A DNA stretch of 64,000 bases from Rhizobium halophilum (GTDB taxonomy: Bacteria > Pseudomonadota > Alphaproteobacteria > Rhizobiales > Rhizobiaceae): the NCBI RefSeq assembly GCF_021648825.1, contig NZ_JAKJHS010000002.1, positions 496,001 to 560,000 of the forward strand. Reading direction: 5' to 3'. Shown in pieces: positions 26,902 to 36,861 of the stretch; the stretch's first letter is position 1, and every line of letters starts with the position of its first letter. The notes beneath the pieces were generated by a model. The model worked only from the letters and a program-made list of their open reading frames with translations. It made no database searches and was not told the origin of the DNA. Made by a program: the position numbers and the translations under genes.

Positions 26902-27162
26902 TTAATGGGCCGCGCCACCGCCTTCTTCTTCCTCGAAGGTGACCGCTACATCGCCGTTGGCGCTCAAGCGGACGGTGTCTCCCTCGATATCCGCCACAAG
27001 GCTTAGCGGAATGAAGTGGTGATGACCCCGGTGGCTCCCCTCGCCGCTATCATCCTTGGTCAGCTTTATGCGGTTCCCGTCTACCCGATCGACAATGCCA
27101 ACACGCGCTCCGTCCGCACCTATGACCTTCGCGTGTTCTTTGATAAGGCCTGCATCGACCAT
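26902..27162 (-). CDS. DUF2171 domain-containing protein
   Basis: An 86-aa protein that begins MVDAGLIKEHAKVIGADG behind a good GAGGAG site. The pattern KEHAKVIGADGARVGIVDRVDG then KLT and HHFIPLSLVADIEGDTVRLS matches the DUF2171 family of small beta-barrel proteins of the PRC-barrel kind. Residues 60-86 are acidic and glycine-rich. Family function is not established, with stress resistance proposed for some members. A longer frame upstream is not supported by a ribosome site. Confidence 0.83.
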   Translation of the reverse strand: MVDAGLIKEHAKVIGADGARVGIVDRVDGNRIKLTKDDSGEGSHRGHHHFIPLSLVADIEGDTVRLSANGDVAVTFEEEEGGGAAH

Positions 27163-27225
27163 GTCCAGCTCCTCTTCTGTTGACGCATCAGAAGGAGAAC
27201 CGTATCGGCAGGCCATGTGTTCCGG

Positions 27226-27570
27226 TTACTCGTGGATTTCGTAGGAGCCAAGCTCGCAGAGATCCTGCGTATCCTCGGTCGTGTCGAGATCCGAATCAGC
27301 GGAAAACTCAAAGCGCAAATCGTAATCGCAGACGGAGCGTCCGTCGGCGATCGTAATCTCAACCCTCTCGCCCGGCTCAAGCACGTCTTGGCCCAGAACG
27401 TCCTCCTCCCACGCGTCCACTCCAACGGGCGAGGTATAAAACCGCTCAAGAGTGGAACTGGTGGAGTTAGTCAAAGTAAACACCAGATCCTCCGCGTGAG
27501 AGGGCGTGGCGGACGCGACAACTGCCATCAGAGCGGCGAAGGCGAGTGGAAGATACTTGGTCAATGACAT
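27226..27570 (-). CDS. Exported small protein with a probable disulfide
   Basis: A 114-aa protein with a clear signal peptide: SLTKYLPLAFAALMAVVASA, cleavage likely after SHA. The mature domain is beta-rich, opening LVFTLTNSTSSTLERFYTSP and then acidic, with two cysteines (SVCDYD and DLCELG) that could form a disulfide in the periplasm. It resembles rhizobial secreted proteins of unknown role. The start at 27570 is the ATG just before the signal sequence. It follows the MacA gene divergently. Confidence 0.7.
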   Translation of the reverse strand: MSLTKYLPLAFAALMAVVASATPSHAEDLVFTLTNSTSSTLERFYTSPVGVDAWEEDVLGQDVLEPGERVEITIADGRSVCDYDLRFEFSADSDLDTTEDTQDLCELGSYEIHE

Positions 27571-27796
27571 GTTCCCCGGCTCAGAATTGAGCACGCCATC
27601 CTTATCAGGATGAGAGGCATCGGCAATCGCCTCTGTTCCTGATTAGGGCGACCTTACAGAACTTTAAGTTGGTATGGGCGCCCCGGCGTGCCATCTGAAG
27701 AACAGGCTGCCATCTGATACGGCGCACAGACCCCTCCCAACGGAACTATTGCCGCTGGCGGCAGCAGAGGACATCACGTTGGAGGCCAAAAACGTC

Positions 27797-29062
27797 ATGG
27801 AAAGAAATAAAGCCGCTCCCGTTCCGGATCTGGCTGCAATCCTGGCCAGCCAAGGCCGCAAGCCTAGGGCTCGGAGGCTCTCTTGGGTGCTCGCCTTGGT
27901 TCTGCTGGTGGGTGGTGGGATTGGCGGTTACGTCTACATCCGCGAAAGTGGTCCCTCCTACACCTATACAACGCGACCAATAGAACGCGGCAATCTTCAA
28001 GTCATCGTCACGGCGACAGGGTCTGTGCAGCCGACCGATCAGGTGGACATCTCGAGCGAGCTCTCTGGTACGATCCGCACCGTCCACGTCACCTATAATT
28101 CCTTGGTTAAATCGGGCGACGTACTTGCGGAACTCGATACGAACAAGCTGCAGGCAGACGTCGAGAACGCACGGGCACAGCTCGCTTCTACCCGTGCAAA
28201 TCTCCTGAAAGCGGAAACGGATGTCGCTTCTACGAAGCTGACGTTCGATCGCCTGACAGGCCTCGCTGAAAGGAATATCACCAGCCAGCAAGACCTCGAT
28301 GCGGCGCGCTTCGCGCACCAGGCTGCCGTGGCAGCAAAAGCCGTGAGCGAGGCCTCGGTTCAATCCGCAGAGGCGAGCCTGCGGCTTGCGGAAGTCAGTT
28401 TGGGCAAGTCCAAGATCATCTCGCCGATCGATGGAGTGATCCTCACGCGAGACGTAGAGCCGGGCCAGACGGTCGCTTCGTCCTTGAACGCGCCAGTGCT
28501 GTTCACCATAGCAGGCGATCTGCGGCAGATGGAGTTGCAGGTGGCAGTGGATGAGGCCGATGTCGGTCAGGTTCGGGAAGGCCAGGAGGCGAAGTTCTCC
28601 GTCGACGCCTATCCTGATCAGGATTTTCCGGCGGAGATCCAGACGATACGCTATGCCTCTGAAACCGTCTCCAACGTGGTGACGTATAAGGCTATCCTGT
28701 CAGTCGAGAACGACGACCTGCTGTTGCGCCCGGGTATGACGGCCACCGCCGACATCACTGTTCAGTCCGTAGAGGATGCGCTGCTCGTGCCGAACGCTGC
28801 CCTGCGGTACGAGCCGCCCGCGTCCGCCAGGCGTAGCAGCGGCAGCATCCTGACGCGCCTGTTTCGTCCGCCGCGCCGGGCAGGTGACCGCCAGTCGGCT
28901 GGCAATGGCAGCGACCGCAGCGTCTGGGTTCTGCGCAATGGAGCGCCTCAGCAGGTGGATGTGGAGGCTGGACCCTCCGACGGCCAATCCACAGTGGTCC
29001 GTTCGGGCGAGATAGAAGAGGGCGATCTCGTTGTCACCGACGCAATCGCCCGCAGCGGCTGA
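27797..29062 (+). CDS. MacA-like periplasmic adaptor (HlyD/RND-type)
   Basis: A 421-aa membrane fusion protein. A transmembrane helix (about residues 28-45) follows a short cytosolic tail. The barrel-sandwich/lipoyl part begins near VIVTATGSVQPTDQVDISSE, the helical hairpin (about residues 110-190) contains repeated AQL and ASV heptads, and the second half returns through KIISPIDGVILTRDVEPGQ. A poorly conserved basic insert (RRSSGSILTRLFRPPRR) lies near the C-terminus. The ATG at 27797 is preceded by GGAGG. It sits directly before an ABC ATPase and an FtsX-like permease, so the three form a MacA-MacB-type exporter with no outer-membrane channel gene nearby. Confidence 0.86.
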   Translation: MERNKAAPVPDLAAILASQGRKPRARRLSWVLALVLLVGGGIGGYVYIRESGPSYTYTTRPIERGNLQVIVTATGSVQPTDQVDISSELSGTIRTVHVTYNSLVKSGDVLAELDTNKLQADVENARAQLASTRANLLKAETDVASTKLTFDRLTGLAERNITSQQDLDAARFAHQAAVAAKAVSEASVQSAEASLRLAEVSLGKSKIISPIDGVILTRDVEPGQTVASSLNAPVLFTIAGDLRQMELQVAVDEADVGQVREGQEAKFSVDAYPDQDFPAEIQTIRYASETVSNVVTYKAILSVENDDLLLRPGMTATADITVQSVEDALLVPNAALRYEPPASARRSSGSILTRLFRPPRRAGDRQSAGNGSDRSVWVLRNGAPQQVDVEAGPSDGQSTVVRSGEIEEGDLVVTDAIARSG

Positions 29063-29069
29063 GGTTGTG

Positions 29070-29795
29070 ATGAAGGATCACGCTTTCATCGAGCTTAGAG
29101 GGGTGTCGAAATCCTACGGGCGCGGCGAAGCGACCATTCGGGCGCTCGACCAGGTCGACCTGTCCATCTCGGCAGGAGAGTTTGTCGCGATTATGGGGCC
29201 GTCCGGCTCCGGGAAGTCAACCGCGATGAACATCATCGGCGGATTGGACATACCGTCCTCCGGCGACTACCTCGTCCAGGGCATCGCAACCGCGACCTTC
29301 ACCCGCGCGCAGCTTACGCTCCTTCGGCGCCATATGCTTGGCTTTGTCTTCCAGGGTTTCAATCTCCTGTCCAGGACCTCGGCGGTGGAGAACGTCGAAC
29401 TCCCGCTTGTCTACCGTGGCGTGCCGGCACGGGAGCGACGCCTGCTTGCGCAGAGAGCTCTGGAGCAGGTCGGGTTGAAAGGACGCGAGCGCCACACCAC
29501 GCAGGAACTTTCCGGTGGCCAGCAACAGCGTGTTGCGATCGCGCGCGCAATCGTGACAGACCCTGCGGTGCTACTTGCAGACGAGCCCACCGGTAACCTC
29601 GACACAACGACGAGCCGGGAGATCATGGACCTTATCTCCCAGCTCAACCGGGAGCGCGGCATCACGGTCATCATGGTCACCCACGAGGAAGACATAGCCG
29701 CCTACGGCAAGCGCCTCTTGCGCTTCGTTGATGGACGGCTGGCAAGCGACGAGATCCAGGCACGAGAGGCGGGCGATGTTCTTCGAGACCGTTAA
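29070..29795 (+). CDS. MacB-like ABC transporter ATP-binding protein
   Basis: A 241-aa ATPase. Walker A is GPSGSGKST, the [14 protein letters not shown] signature is intact, and Walker B is [12 protein letters not shown]. The sequence [21 protein letters not shown] is typical of the LolD/MacB branch. The ATG at 29070 lies seven bases after the adaptor stop. It overlaps the permease gene by 20 nt. It drives a peptide or lipid exporter with the two neighbouring subunits; in classical MacB the ATPase and permease are one protein. Confidence 0.9.
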   Translation: MKDHAFIELRGVSKSYGRGEATIRALDQVDLSISAGEFVAIMGPSGSGKSTAMNIIGGLDIPSSGDYLVQGIATATFTRAQLTLLRRHMLGFVFQGFNLLSRTSAVENVELPLVYRGVPARERRLLAQRALEQVGLKGRERHTTQELSGGQQQRVAIARAIVTDPAVLLADEPTGNLDTTTSREIMDLISQLNRERGITVIMVTHEEDIAAYGKRLLRFVDGRLASDEIQAREAGDVLRDR

Positions 29796-30978
29796 GCTTG
29801 CCTGGCGCGCCATCAGCCGAAACCTGCTTCGCTCATTTCTCACGGTACTCGGAGTGGTCATCGGAGTGGCAGCGGTGATCGCGATGGTGACGGTGGGCAA
29901 TGGGACCACTGCGCAGGTGCAGGCGGAGCTGTCGCGGCTTGGCACGAATACGCTCTTCGTGCGGCCTGGCCAATGGGGTCCCGGGCGCGCGGGTACCGAA
30001 GCGAAACGATTTGAGTACGGCGATATCGCAGCCATTCGGGACCAGGTTTCGGGGCTGCGCGCGGTTGCGCCTGTAAACCGCGGCAGCGCCACCGTGATCG
30101 CCGGTGGCGAGAACCGCACGTCCAGCGTCATCGGCACAACGAATGATTACCTGATCGGGCAGGACTGGGACCTCGCTTCGGGCCGCAGCTTTCTGCCTGG
30201 CGAGGAGCGTGGCCAGGCGGCCTGTATCATCGGTGAAACCGTACGTCGCGAGCTTTTCGGTGCCGTCGATCCGGTAGGTCAACCCATTCGCGTCAGCAAC
30301 ATCGCCTGCCCCATCGTGGGGTTACTGGAAGCCAAGGGTCAGTCCGGCATGGGGGACGATCAAGACGACACTGTGATCATGCCGCTCAAATTGCACCAGC
30401 GGCGGATCGGCGGCACCACCACGATCTCCAGCATCATCTTGTCGGCACAGGACGGCGTGTCGACGGCGAAGGTGCAGTCGGACGTCGAAAGCCTGTTACG
30501 CGAACGGCGCCGGATCGGCATCGGCCGCGAGGATGATTTCGCGGTTGCCGACATGTCGCAGATGGCGGCGGCGATGACGGGGACCACGACTCTGCTGACG
30601 GGGTTGCTTGGTGCGGTGGCAGCGGTCAGTCTTCTGGTTGGCGGGATCGGCATCATGAACATCATGCTCGTCTCGGTTACCGAGCGTACGCGTGAGATCG
30701 GGATCCGGTTGGCCATCGGGGCGCTGGAGAAACAGGTACTGACGCAGTTCCTGGTGGAGGCGGTGATGCTGTCGGTGTTTGGCGGCGTCGCCGGCATCCT
30801 CACAGGCCTTGCCCTCGCCTATGGTGTCGTCGGGCTGCTGAACGTCCCCTTCGTTACCAGCCCAACCATCATCCTTGTCGCCTTTGCCTTCTCAGCGGCG
30901 ATAGGCGTCGTTTTCGGCTACTTTCCGGCGCGCCGTGCTGCGCAAATGAGCCCGATTGATGCCCTCCGTCACGAGTAG
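29776..30978 (+). CDS. MacB-like ABC transporter permease (FtsX domain)
   Basis: A 400-aa permease. The N-terminal membrane helix (about residues 18-42, LLRSFLTVLGVVIGVAAVIAM) is followed by the large MacB periplasmic domain (about 45-230), then three C-terminal helices with the FtsX motif ERTREIGIRLAIGA. The gene overlaps the ATPase by 20 nt, starting with [13 protein letters not shown] at 29776. A strong terminator follows. This is the MacB permease without its fused ATPase. The substrate is unknown. Confidence 0.89.
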   Translation: MFFETVKLAWRAISRNLLRSFLTVLGVVIGVAAVIAMVTVGNGTTAQVQAELSRLGTNTLFVRPGQWGPGRAGTEAKRFEYGDIAAIRDQVSGLRAVAPVNRGSATVIAGGENRTSSVIGTTNDYLIGQDWDLASGRSFLPGEERGQAACIIGETVRRELFGAVDPVGQPIRVSNIACPIVGLLEAKGQSGMGDDQDDTVIMPLKLHQRRIGGTTTISSIILSAQDGVSTAKVQSDVESLLRERRRIGIGREDDFAVADMSQMAAAMTGTTTLLTGLLGAVAAVSLLVGGIGIMNIMLVSVTERTREIGIRLAIGALEKQVLTQFLVEAVMLSVFGGVAGILTGLALAYGVVGLLNVPFVTSPTIILVAFAFSAAIGVVFGYFPARRAAQMSPIDALRHE

Positions 30979-30990
30979 CGAGCAACAAAA

Positions 30991-31012
30991 AAAGGGGCTA
31001 TGGAGCCCCTTT
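30991..31012. terminator. Bidirectional terminator between the permease and sufA
   Basis: A 9-bp stem (AAAGGGGCT at 30991-30999 and AGCCCCTTT at 31004-31012) encloses the ATGG loop. A-rich sequence precedes it and T-rich sequence follows, so it can end both the exporter transcript and the suf operon. Confidence 0.88.
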
Positions 31013-31033
31013 ATCAAATCATTGGCATGAAAT

Positions 31034-31426
31034 TCAGCCGGCGTGCGACTGTGCCTGGCGCTCCTTCGCCAATGCCGCCAGATCCGCCGGCTTCAGTTCC
31101 ACCGACTCGCCACAGCCGCAGGCAGAAGTCTGGTTGGGGTTCACGAAGATGAAGCCGGACCGCATCTTGGATGTTTCGAAGTCCATCTGCGTGCCGAGCA
31201 GATAGAGAACCGCGGACGGCTCAACCCACACCTGCGCACCTGCATGCTCGATCAGGTCGTCTTTGGCGTCGGGCTCCGTGACCAGGTCGATCGTGTACTC
31301 CATGCCCGCGCAGCCGCCCTTCTTGATGCCAACGCGTACGCCCTTGGCGTCCGGACCCGACTTGTCGACGATCGCCTTGACGCGCTCAGCCGCCGCATCG
31401 GTCATGGTCATCACTGCAAAGCCCAT
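31034..31426 (-). CDS. sufA: SUF A-type iron-sulfur carrier SufA
   Basis: A 130-aa A-type carrier that delivers Fe-S clusters to target proteins. The three conserved cysteines are in KKGGCAGMEYT and in NQTSACGCGESV, the usual C-x(60-70)-C-x-C layout. It has a short poorly conserved N-terminus and a C-terminal extension of about 20 residues. It is the last gene of the suf operon, 76 nt after the sufT-like gene, and ends at a bidirectional terminator. Confidence 0.94.
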   Translation of the reverse strand: MGFAVMTMTDAAAERVKAIVDKSGPDAKGVRVGIKKGGCAGMEYTIDLVTEPDAKDDLIEHAGAQVWVEPSAVLYLLGTQMDFETSKMRSGFIFVNPNQTSACGCGESVELKPADLAALAKERQAQSHAG

Positions 31427-31502
31427 TGGCTTCCTCTCCTTCTACAGCCGGCTTCAAGGACCGGTGTTGTTGGATGAAATGTAAGTCCCGCCGGTTACCG
31501 GA

Positions 31503-31883
31503 TCAATACCAGCCGACGGCGACCTGTGCCTCTTCAGACATCCGCTCCGGCGTCCAAGGCGGATCAAACGTCATTTCGACCTCGACCCCCGACACGCCCT
31601 CGACGGCGCCGACCGCATTTTCCACCCAGCCCGGCATCTCACCAGCCACGGGGCAGCCCGGGGCGGTCAGGGTCATGACGATCTTGACCATCCGATCGTC
31701 TTCGATGTCGACCTTGTAGATAAGGCCGAGCTCAAAGATGTCGGCGGGGATTTCCGGGTCGTAGACGGTTTTCAGGGCCGCGATGATGTCGTCCGAAAGC
31801 CGCGCCACTTCCTCCTGCGGGATGGCCGATTGGACGATGCCTTCACGGGCATCCCATTTCAGTTCGCTGTCTTCCACGGCCAT
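31503..31883 (-). CDS. sufT: SUF-associated DUF59/MIP18 family protein
   Basis: A 126-aa DUF59 (MIP18) protein. The core DIIAALKTVYDPEIPADIFE is followed by LGLIYKVDIEDD, and the conserved cysteine is in LTLTAPGCPVAGEMP. In suf operons this gene is called sufT or sufX and helps Fe-S cluster maturation. The first 20 residues are acidic and variable. I chose the ATG at 31883, which leaves a 10-nt gap to sufS; a longer frame would overlap sufS. Confidence 0.9.
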   Translation of the reverse strand: MAVEDSELKWDAREGIVQSAIPQEEVARLSDDIIAALKTVYDPEIPADIFELGLIYKVDIEDDRMVKIVMTLTAPGCPVAGEMPGWVENAVGAVEGVSGVEVEMTFDPPWTPERMSEEAQVAVGWY

Positions 31884-31893
31884 GGCAAATTCC

Positions 31894-33135
31894 TCAGGAA
31901 AAGAAGGTACGAGCATAATCGAGCGCATCCACCAGCGCATCGACTTCGGCACGTGTGTTGTACATGCCGAACGATGCCCGGCATGTGGAGGTTACACCGA
32001 AGCGCTTCAAGAGTGGCATGGCACAGTGCGTGCCGGCCCGGACGGCCAAGCCGCGTCGATCGATCACCATCGACACGTCATGCGCGTGGATGCCGGCAAG
32101 CTCGAACGAGAAGATCGCTCCCTTGCCAGGGGCATTGCCGATGATCCGCAGCGAATTGATCGCCTGCAATTGTTCGGTTGCATAGGCGGCGAGATCGGCT
32201 TCATGCGCCGCGATCGCGTCACGACCGATCGTGTCGATATAGTCGAGCGCATAGCCCAGCCCGATCGCCTGGACAATCGGCGGCGTTCCCGCTTCGAAGC
32301 GATGCGGCGGATCGTTGTAGGTGACCTCGTCCTCGCTGACGTCGACGATCATCTCGCCGCCACCCTGGAACGGGCGCATCTCCTGCAGCCGTTCCTTCTT
32401 GCCGTAGAGCACGCCGATACCGGACGGGCCGTAGAGCTTGTGGCCGGTCATGACGTACCAGTCGCAGTCGATGTCCTGGACGTCCACCGGCATGTGTACC
32501 GCACCCTGGCTGCCATCGATAAGCACGGGGATGCCGCGCTCATGCGCGATCCGGCAGACCTCCTTGACGGGAACCACCGTGCCCAATGCGTTCGACATGT
32601 GCGTGACAGCGACAAGCTTTGTCTTTTCCGTCAGGGACTTCTCGAAGTCCTCCATATGAAACGCACCCTCGTCATCCACCGGCACCCAGACCAGTTTGGC
32701 GCCCTGCCTCTCGCGAATGAAGTGCCAGGGCACGATGTTGGAGTGGTGCTCCATGACCGTGATGACGATCTCGTCATCATGCCCGATCTTCGGCATGCCC
32801 CAGCCATAGGCGACCGTATTGATTGCCTCGGTGGAGGATTTGGTGAAGACGATCTCGTCGACCGAAGGTGCATTCAGGAAACGACGCACCTTTTCGCGCG
32901 CCCCCTCATAGGCGTCCGTTGCGGCGTTCGACAGGAAGTGCAGGCCGCGATGAACGTTGGCATACTCGTTCGCGTAGGCGTGCGAGATGGCGTCAATCAC
33001 CGCCTGCGGCTTTTGTGCCGAGGCGCCGTTGTCCAGATACACCAGCGGCTTGCCATAGACCTCCTTCGACAGGATCGGGAAATCCCGCCGAATGGCTTCA
33101 ACGTCGTATCCGGTCGCTGGTGTGATCTGGTCCAT
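31894..33135 (-). CDS. sufS: Cysteine desulfurase SufS
   Basis: A PLP-dependent group II cysteine desulfurase of 413 aa that supplies sulfur to the SufBCD scaffold. The PLP lysine is in MTGHKLYGPSGIG, the histidine in VMEHHSNIVPW, and the persulfide-forming cysteine in RAGTHCAMPLLKRFG. The start at 33135 leaves one base to the sufD stop. Only one of the two desulfurases of the operon has this SufS pattern; the other, at the operon head, has the group I pattern. SufE is not present in the window. Confidence 0.96.
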   Translation of the reverse strand: MDQITPATGYDVEAIRRDFPILSKEVYGKPLVYLDNGASAQKPQAVIDAISHAYANEYANVHRGLHFLSNAATDAYEGAREKVRRFLNAPSVDEIVFTKSSTEAINTVAYGWGMPKIGHDDEIVITVMEHHSNIVPWHFIRERQGAKLVWVPVDDEGAFHMEDFEKSLTEKTKLVAVTHMSNALGTVVPVKEVCRIAHERGIPVLIDGSQGAVHMPVDVQDIDCDWYVMTGHKLYGPSGIGVLYGKKERLQEMRPFQGGGEMIVDVSEDEVTYNDPPHRFEAGTPPIVQAIGLGYALDYIDTIGRDAIAAHEADLAAYATEQLQAINSLRIIGNAPGKGAIFSFELAGIHAHDVSMVIDRRGLAVRAGTHCAMPLLKRFGVTSTCRASFGMYNTRAEVDALVDALDYARTFFS

Positions 33136-33136
33136 C

Positions 33137-34411
33137 CTAGGCGTGCTTTTCCAGCCAGGCCGAGATGACGCCTTCCAGCGCCTCGACCAGCTTCTCATCT
33201 TCGAGTTCCTCGACAATCTCGGCAACGAAGGCATTGACCAGCATGGCTCGTGCCACGTTCTCCGGGATACCGCGCGAGCGCAGATAGTAGAGGTGGTTCT
33301 TGTCGATATCCGTAACCGTTGCACCGTGGCCGCAGATCACGTCGTCGGCAAAGATCTCCAGTTCCGGCTTGACGGAAAACTCGCCGTCATCCGTGAGGAG
33401 AAGCGTGTTGCAGGCCATCTTGGCATCTGTCTTCTGGGCATCCGGCGCCACGCGGATCATCCCCTGGAAGACGCCCTTGGCCCGGTCGAAGACGACGTTG
33501 CGGATGATCTCCGTCGAATTGGTGTGGGGGACATTATGGCCGAGCACCAGAGTGACGTCCGTGTGCGTTTCTTGACCAAGCAGGTTTACACCGCGAAGCG
33601 TCAGTTCACTTCCCTCGCCCTCGACATTAATCCGCAGTTCCTGGCGAACCAACTTCCCTCCCGCGTTCACAACGAAGAGCTTCAGCTTCGATTCGGCCCC
33701 GAGGCGTACGCGGATCTGGCCGAGATGAGTGTCTTCGGCACCTTGCTCCTGCAGGATTACCCAAACCATGTCGGCCCGGTCCTCAAGAACAATCTCGCTT
33801 ATGCTCGATATGAACGCTGCCTCACCCGTGGCCGAGCGATGACGTTCTATCACCGTGGCCCTGGCGCCAGCGCCGACGGAGACGGGGAAGCGGGCGTGGA
33901 CCTGCCCCGCCCCATGCACGGCCTGAAGCTCGATGGGCGTTTCCACCGAGATGCCGGCCGGGATGGCCAGCCGGTAGCCGTCGCGGGCGAAGCTGCCGTT
34001 GATCTTGCCGATCGCGTCATCCTTGTCGAGGGCCATCAATTCCGCCGCGGCCGTACCGTCAGTCAAGCTCGCCGAGAAGGCTGTAACGTCCACGCCCTCG
34101 ACCACGATAGCAGCCTGCGCCTGCCCCTGAAGCACTGGAAGAACGTGTGCTCCGTCAATCAGGGCATCAACCTGCGTTGCCGTCGGTGCTGGAGACGATG
34201 TGGGGACCGATCGAAGAAGGGTCTTGAGGTCGGTGTAGTGCCAGGACTCCACACGACGGGTCGGCAAGCCCGACTTTTTCAGGTCGTCAAGGAGGCGGTC
34301 GCGCAGCGCGGCGACGGAGCCGTCGCCGGGCAATTCCCCGACTTGACTCATATAGCTCTCGATCAATGCCGTTTCGGCGGCGGTCAGGCGGTTGGTCGTC
34401 TGAATGTTCAT
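33137..34411 (-). CDS. sufD: SufD, Fe-S cluster scaffold complex subunit
   Basis: A 424-aa SufD protein, partner of SufB and SufC. The C-terminal half has the right-handed beta-helix character of the family, with CNTLLLTDDGEFSVKPELEI, FADDVICGHGATVTDIDKNH and AFVAEIVEELEDEKL. The variable N-terminus is helical. The stop is one base before the sufS start and its own start follows sufC by 20 nt. The order B-C-D is the standard one. Confidence 0.95.
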   Translation of the reverse strand: MNIQTTNRLTAAETALIESYMSQVGELPGDGSVAALRDRLLDDLKKSGLPTRRVESWHYTDLKTLLRSVPTSSPAPTATQVDALIDGAHVLPVLQGQAQAAIVVEGVDVTAFSASLTDGTAAAELMALDKDDAIGKINGSFARDGYRLAIPAGISVETPIELQAVHGAGQVHARFPVSVGAGARATVIERHRSATGEAAFISSISEIVLEDRADMVWVILQEQGAEDTHLGQIRVRLGAESKLKLFVVNAGGKLVRQELRINVEGEGSELTLRGVNLLGQETHTDVTLVLGHNVPHTNSTEIIRNVVFDRAKGVFQGMIRVAPDAQKTDAKMACNTLLLTDDGEFSVKPELEIFADDVICGHGATVTDIDKNHLYYLRSRGIPENVARAMLVNAFVAEIVEELEDEKLVEALEGVISAWLEKHA

Positions 34412-34431
34412 GTCTACATCCTTCCCGGGGC

Positions 34432-35187
34432 TCAGGCTGCTTCCCCGATGATGTCCGTGTAGCCATTGGCTTCGAGTTCCAGCGCGAGGTCCTTGGTGCC
34501 GGAGCGGATCACCTGGCCCTTGTAGAGAACATGGACCGTGTCCGGCACGATGTATTCCAGCAGGCGCTGGTAATGGGTGATGACGATGACGGCGCGGTCC
34601 GGCGACCTCAGTGCATTGACGCCATCCGCGACGATCTTCAGGGCATCGATATCAAGGCCAGAGTCGGTCTCGTCGAGAATGCACAGTTTTGGTTCGAGTA
34701 GCGCCATCTGCAGGATCTCGGCACGCTTCTTCTCGCCACCCGAGAAGCCGACATTCAACGGCCGGCGCAGCATGGCGGGATCGATCTTCAGCTCGCCCGC
34801 TGCTTCCTTGACCCGGCGCATGAAGTCCGGCGTCGTCAGCTCTTCCTCACCGCGCGCCTTGCGCTGCTCGTTCATCGCGACCTTGAGGAACTGCATGGTC
34901 GCCACGCCCGGGATTTCGACCGGATACTGGAACGCCAGGAAAATGCCCTTGGAGGCACGCTCCGCCGGGTCGAGTTCGAGAATGCTCTCGCCGTTGTAGA
35001 GGATGTCGCCCTCAGTCACCTCGTAGTCTTCGCGACCCGACAGGATGTAGGACAGCGTCGATTTGCCGGAGCCGTTCGGGCCCATAATGGCGGCAACCTC
35101 ACCCGGCTTTACCGTCAGGTTCAAGCCACGGATGATCTCGGTGCCGTCTTCGGCGATGCGGGCGTGCAGGTTCTTGATCTCAAGCAT
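34432..35187 (-). CDS. sufC: SufC, ABC-type ATPase of the SUF scaffold
   Basis: A 251-aa soluble ATPase that drives SufBCD conformational changes. Walker A is MGPNGSGKST, the variant signature is GFSGGEKKRAEI and Walker B is LCILDETDSGLD; these features set SufC apart from transport ATPases. It lies between sufB and sufD with short gaps (62 and 20 nt). Confidence 0.97.
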   Translation of the reverse strand: MLEIKNLHARIAEDGTEIIRGLNLTVKPGEVAAIMGPNGSGKSTLSYILSGREDYEVTEGDILYNGESILELDPAERASKGIFLAFQYPVEIPGVATMQFLKVAMNEQRKARGEEELTTPDFMRRVKEAAGELKIDPAMLRRPLNVGFSGGEKKRAEILQMALLEPKLCILDETDSGLDIDALKIVADGVNALRSPDRAVIVITHYQRLLEYIVPDTVHVLYKGQVIRSGTKDLALELEANGYTDIIGEAA

Positions 35188-35249
35188 TTACAAATCCTTC
35201 CGGACAAACATCGTTGCGTGCAGCGCACGCAAATTATGAACTGGTGGCG

Positions 35250-36719
35250 TTAGCCGACGGAACCTTCGAGCGAAATGCCGATCAGCTTCTGCGCCTCGAC
35301 CGCGAACTCCATCGGCAGTTCCTGGATGACATCCTTGACGAAGCCGTTGACGATCAACGCGATCGCTTCCTCTTCCGGAATCCCGCGCTGCATAACGTAA
35401 AACTTCTGGTCATCGGAAATCTTCGACGTCGTCGCCTCGTGCTCCACCTGGCCCGACGCGTTCTTCACCTCGATGTAAGGAACAGTATGCGCGCCGCACT
35501 TGTCGCCAATGAGAAGCGAGTCGCAGTTCGTGAAGTTGCGGGCATTTTCAGCCCGGCGGTGGATCGAGACTTGGCCGCGATAGGTATTTTGCGACTTGCC
35601 CGCCGAAATGCCCTTGGAGATGATGCGGCTCGACGTGTTCTTGCCGAGGTGGATCATCTTGGTACCGGAATCGATCTGCTGATGACCGTTCGAGACGGCG
35701 ATGGAGTAGAACTCGCCGCGGCTGTCGTCGCCGCGCAGGATGCAGCTCGGATACTTCCAGGTGATCGCGGAACCGGTCTCGACCTGCGTCCACGAAATCT
35801 TGGAGCGCGCTCCGCGGCAATCGCCGCGCTTGGTAACGAAGTTGTAAATGCCGCCCTTGCCTTGGGCATCGCCTGGGAACCAGTTCTGCACCGTCGAATA
35901 TTTGATTTCTGCGTCGTCGAGCGCAACGAGTTCGACGACAGCCGCATGCAACTGATTCTCATCGCGCTGCGGCGCCGTGCACCCCTCGAGATAGGACACG
36001 TATCCGCCCTCTTCGACGATGATCAGCGTGCGCTCGAACTGGCCGGTGTTCTTCTCATTGATACGGAAATAGGTCGAAAGCTCCATCGGGCAACGAACGC
36101 CCTTCGGAACGAAGACAAAGGAACCATCGGTGAACACGGCTGCATTCAGCGTGGCGTAATAGTTGTCTGTGGTCGGAACGACCGAGCCGAGATATTTCTT
36201 GATAAGGTCAGGATGTTCGCGGATGGCCTCGGAGATCGACATGAAGATCACGCCGGCCTTCTCCAGTTCCTTCCGGAAGGTGGTTACGACCGAAACGGAG
36301 TCGAAGACCGCATCGACGGCAACTTTGGAGCTCGTTACGCCAGCAAGGATTTCCTGCTCGCGCAGCGGAATGCCCAGCTTCTCATATGTACGCAGAAGTT
36401 CCGGATCGACCTCCTCCAGCGAGGTCGGGCCAGTCAAGTTCTTGGGTGCCGCGTAGTAATAGATGTCGTTGAAGTCGATCTTCGGATAATCAACCCGTGC
36501 CCAGGTCGGCTCTTCCATCGTCAGCCATCGGCGATAGGCGTCGAGGCGCCATTCCAGCATCCATTCCGGCTCCTGTTTTTTTGCCGAGATGAAGCGGATG
36601 ATGTCTTCCGAGAGCCCCTTCGGGGCCTTGTCCACTTCGATGAAGGTTTCGAAGCCGTATTTGTACTGATCGATGTCGATCCCACGGACCTGATCGATTG
36701 TCTCCTGGACGGCAGGCAT
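35250..36719 (-). CDS. sufB: SufB, Fe-S cluster scaffold
   Basis: A 489-aa scaffold on which new clusters are built. The C-terminal region has [20 protein letters not shown] and [20 protein letters not shown], and upstream are [20 protein letters not shown] and [15 protein letters not shown]. The start ATG 36719 gives the expected [15 protein letters not shown]; an in-frame start 39 nt earlier adds non-conserved residues. It is the second gene of the operon, 142 nt after the desulfurase gene at 36862. Confidence 0.97.
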   Translation of the reverse strand: MPAVQETIDQVRGIDIDQYKYGFETFIEVDKAPKGLSEDIIRFISAKKQEPEWMLEWRLDAYRRWLTMEEPTWARVDYPKIDFNDIYYYAAPKNLTGPTSLEEVDPELLRTYEKLGIPLREQEILAGVTSSKVAVDAVFDSVSVVTTFRKELEKAGVIFMSISEAIREHPDLIKKYLGSVVPTTDNYYATLNAAVFTDGSFVFVPKGVRCPMELSTYFRINEKNTGQFERTLIIVEEGGYVSYLEGCTAPQRDENQLHAAVVELVALDDAEIKYSTVQNWFPGDAQGKGGIYNFVTKRGDCRGARSKISWTQVETGSAITWKYPSCILRGDDSRGEFYSIAVSNGHQQIDSGTKMIHLGKNTSSRIISKGISAGKSQNTYRGQVSIHRRAENARNFTNCDSLLIGDKCGAHTVPYIEVKNASGQVEHEATTSKISDDQKFYVMQRGIPEEEAIALIVNGFVKDVIQELPMEFAVEAQKLIGISLEGSVG

Positions 36720-36861
36720 GCGCGTTCTCCAACTGTCAGCCGGCAGTCGAGCCGGCACCTCTTTTATTCGGACGGGAAGTTCCGCCCCTATGTAATGGCC
36801 AAAAGGCGCGTTTCACACCTCCCGGCAAGCGGAAAGTTGCCTTTCCGCAAGTTTCTTGCTG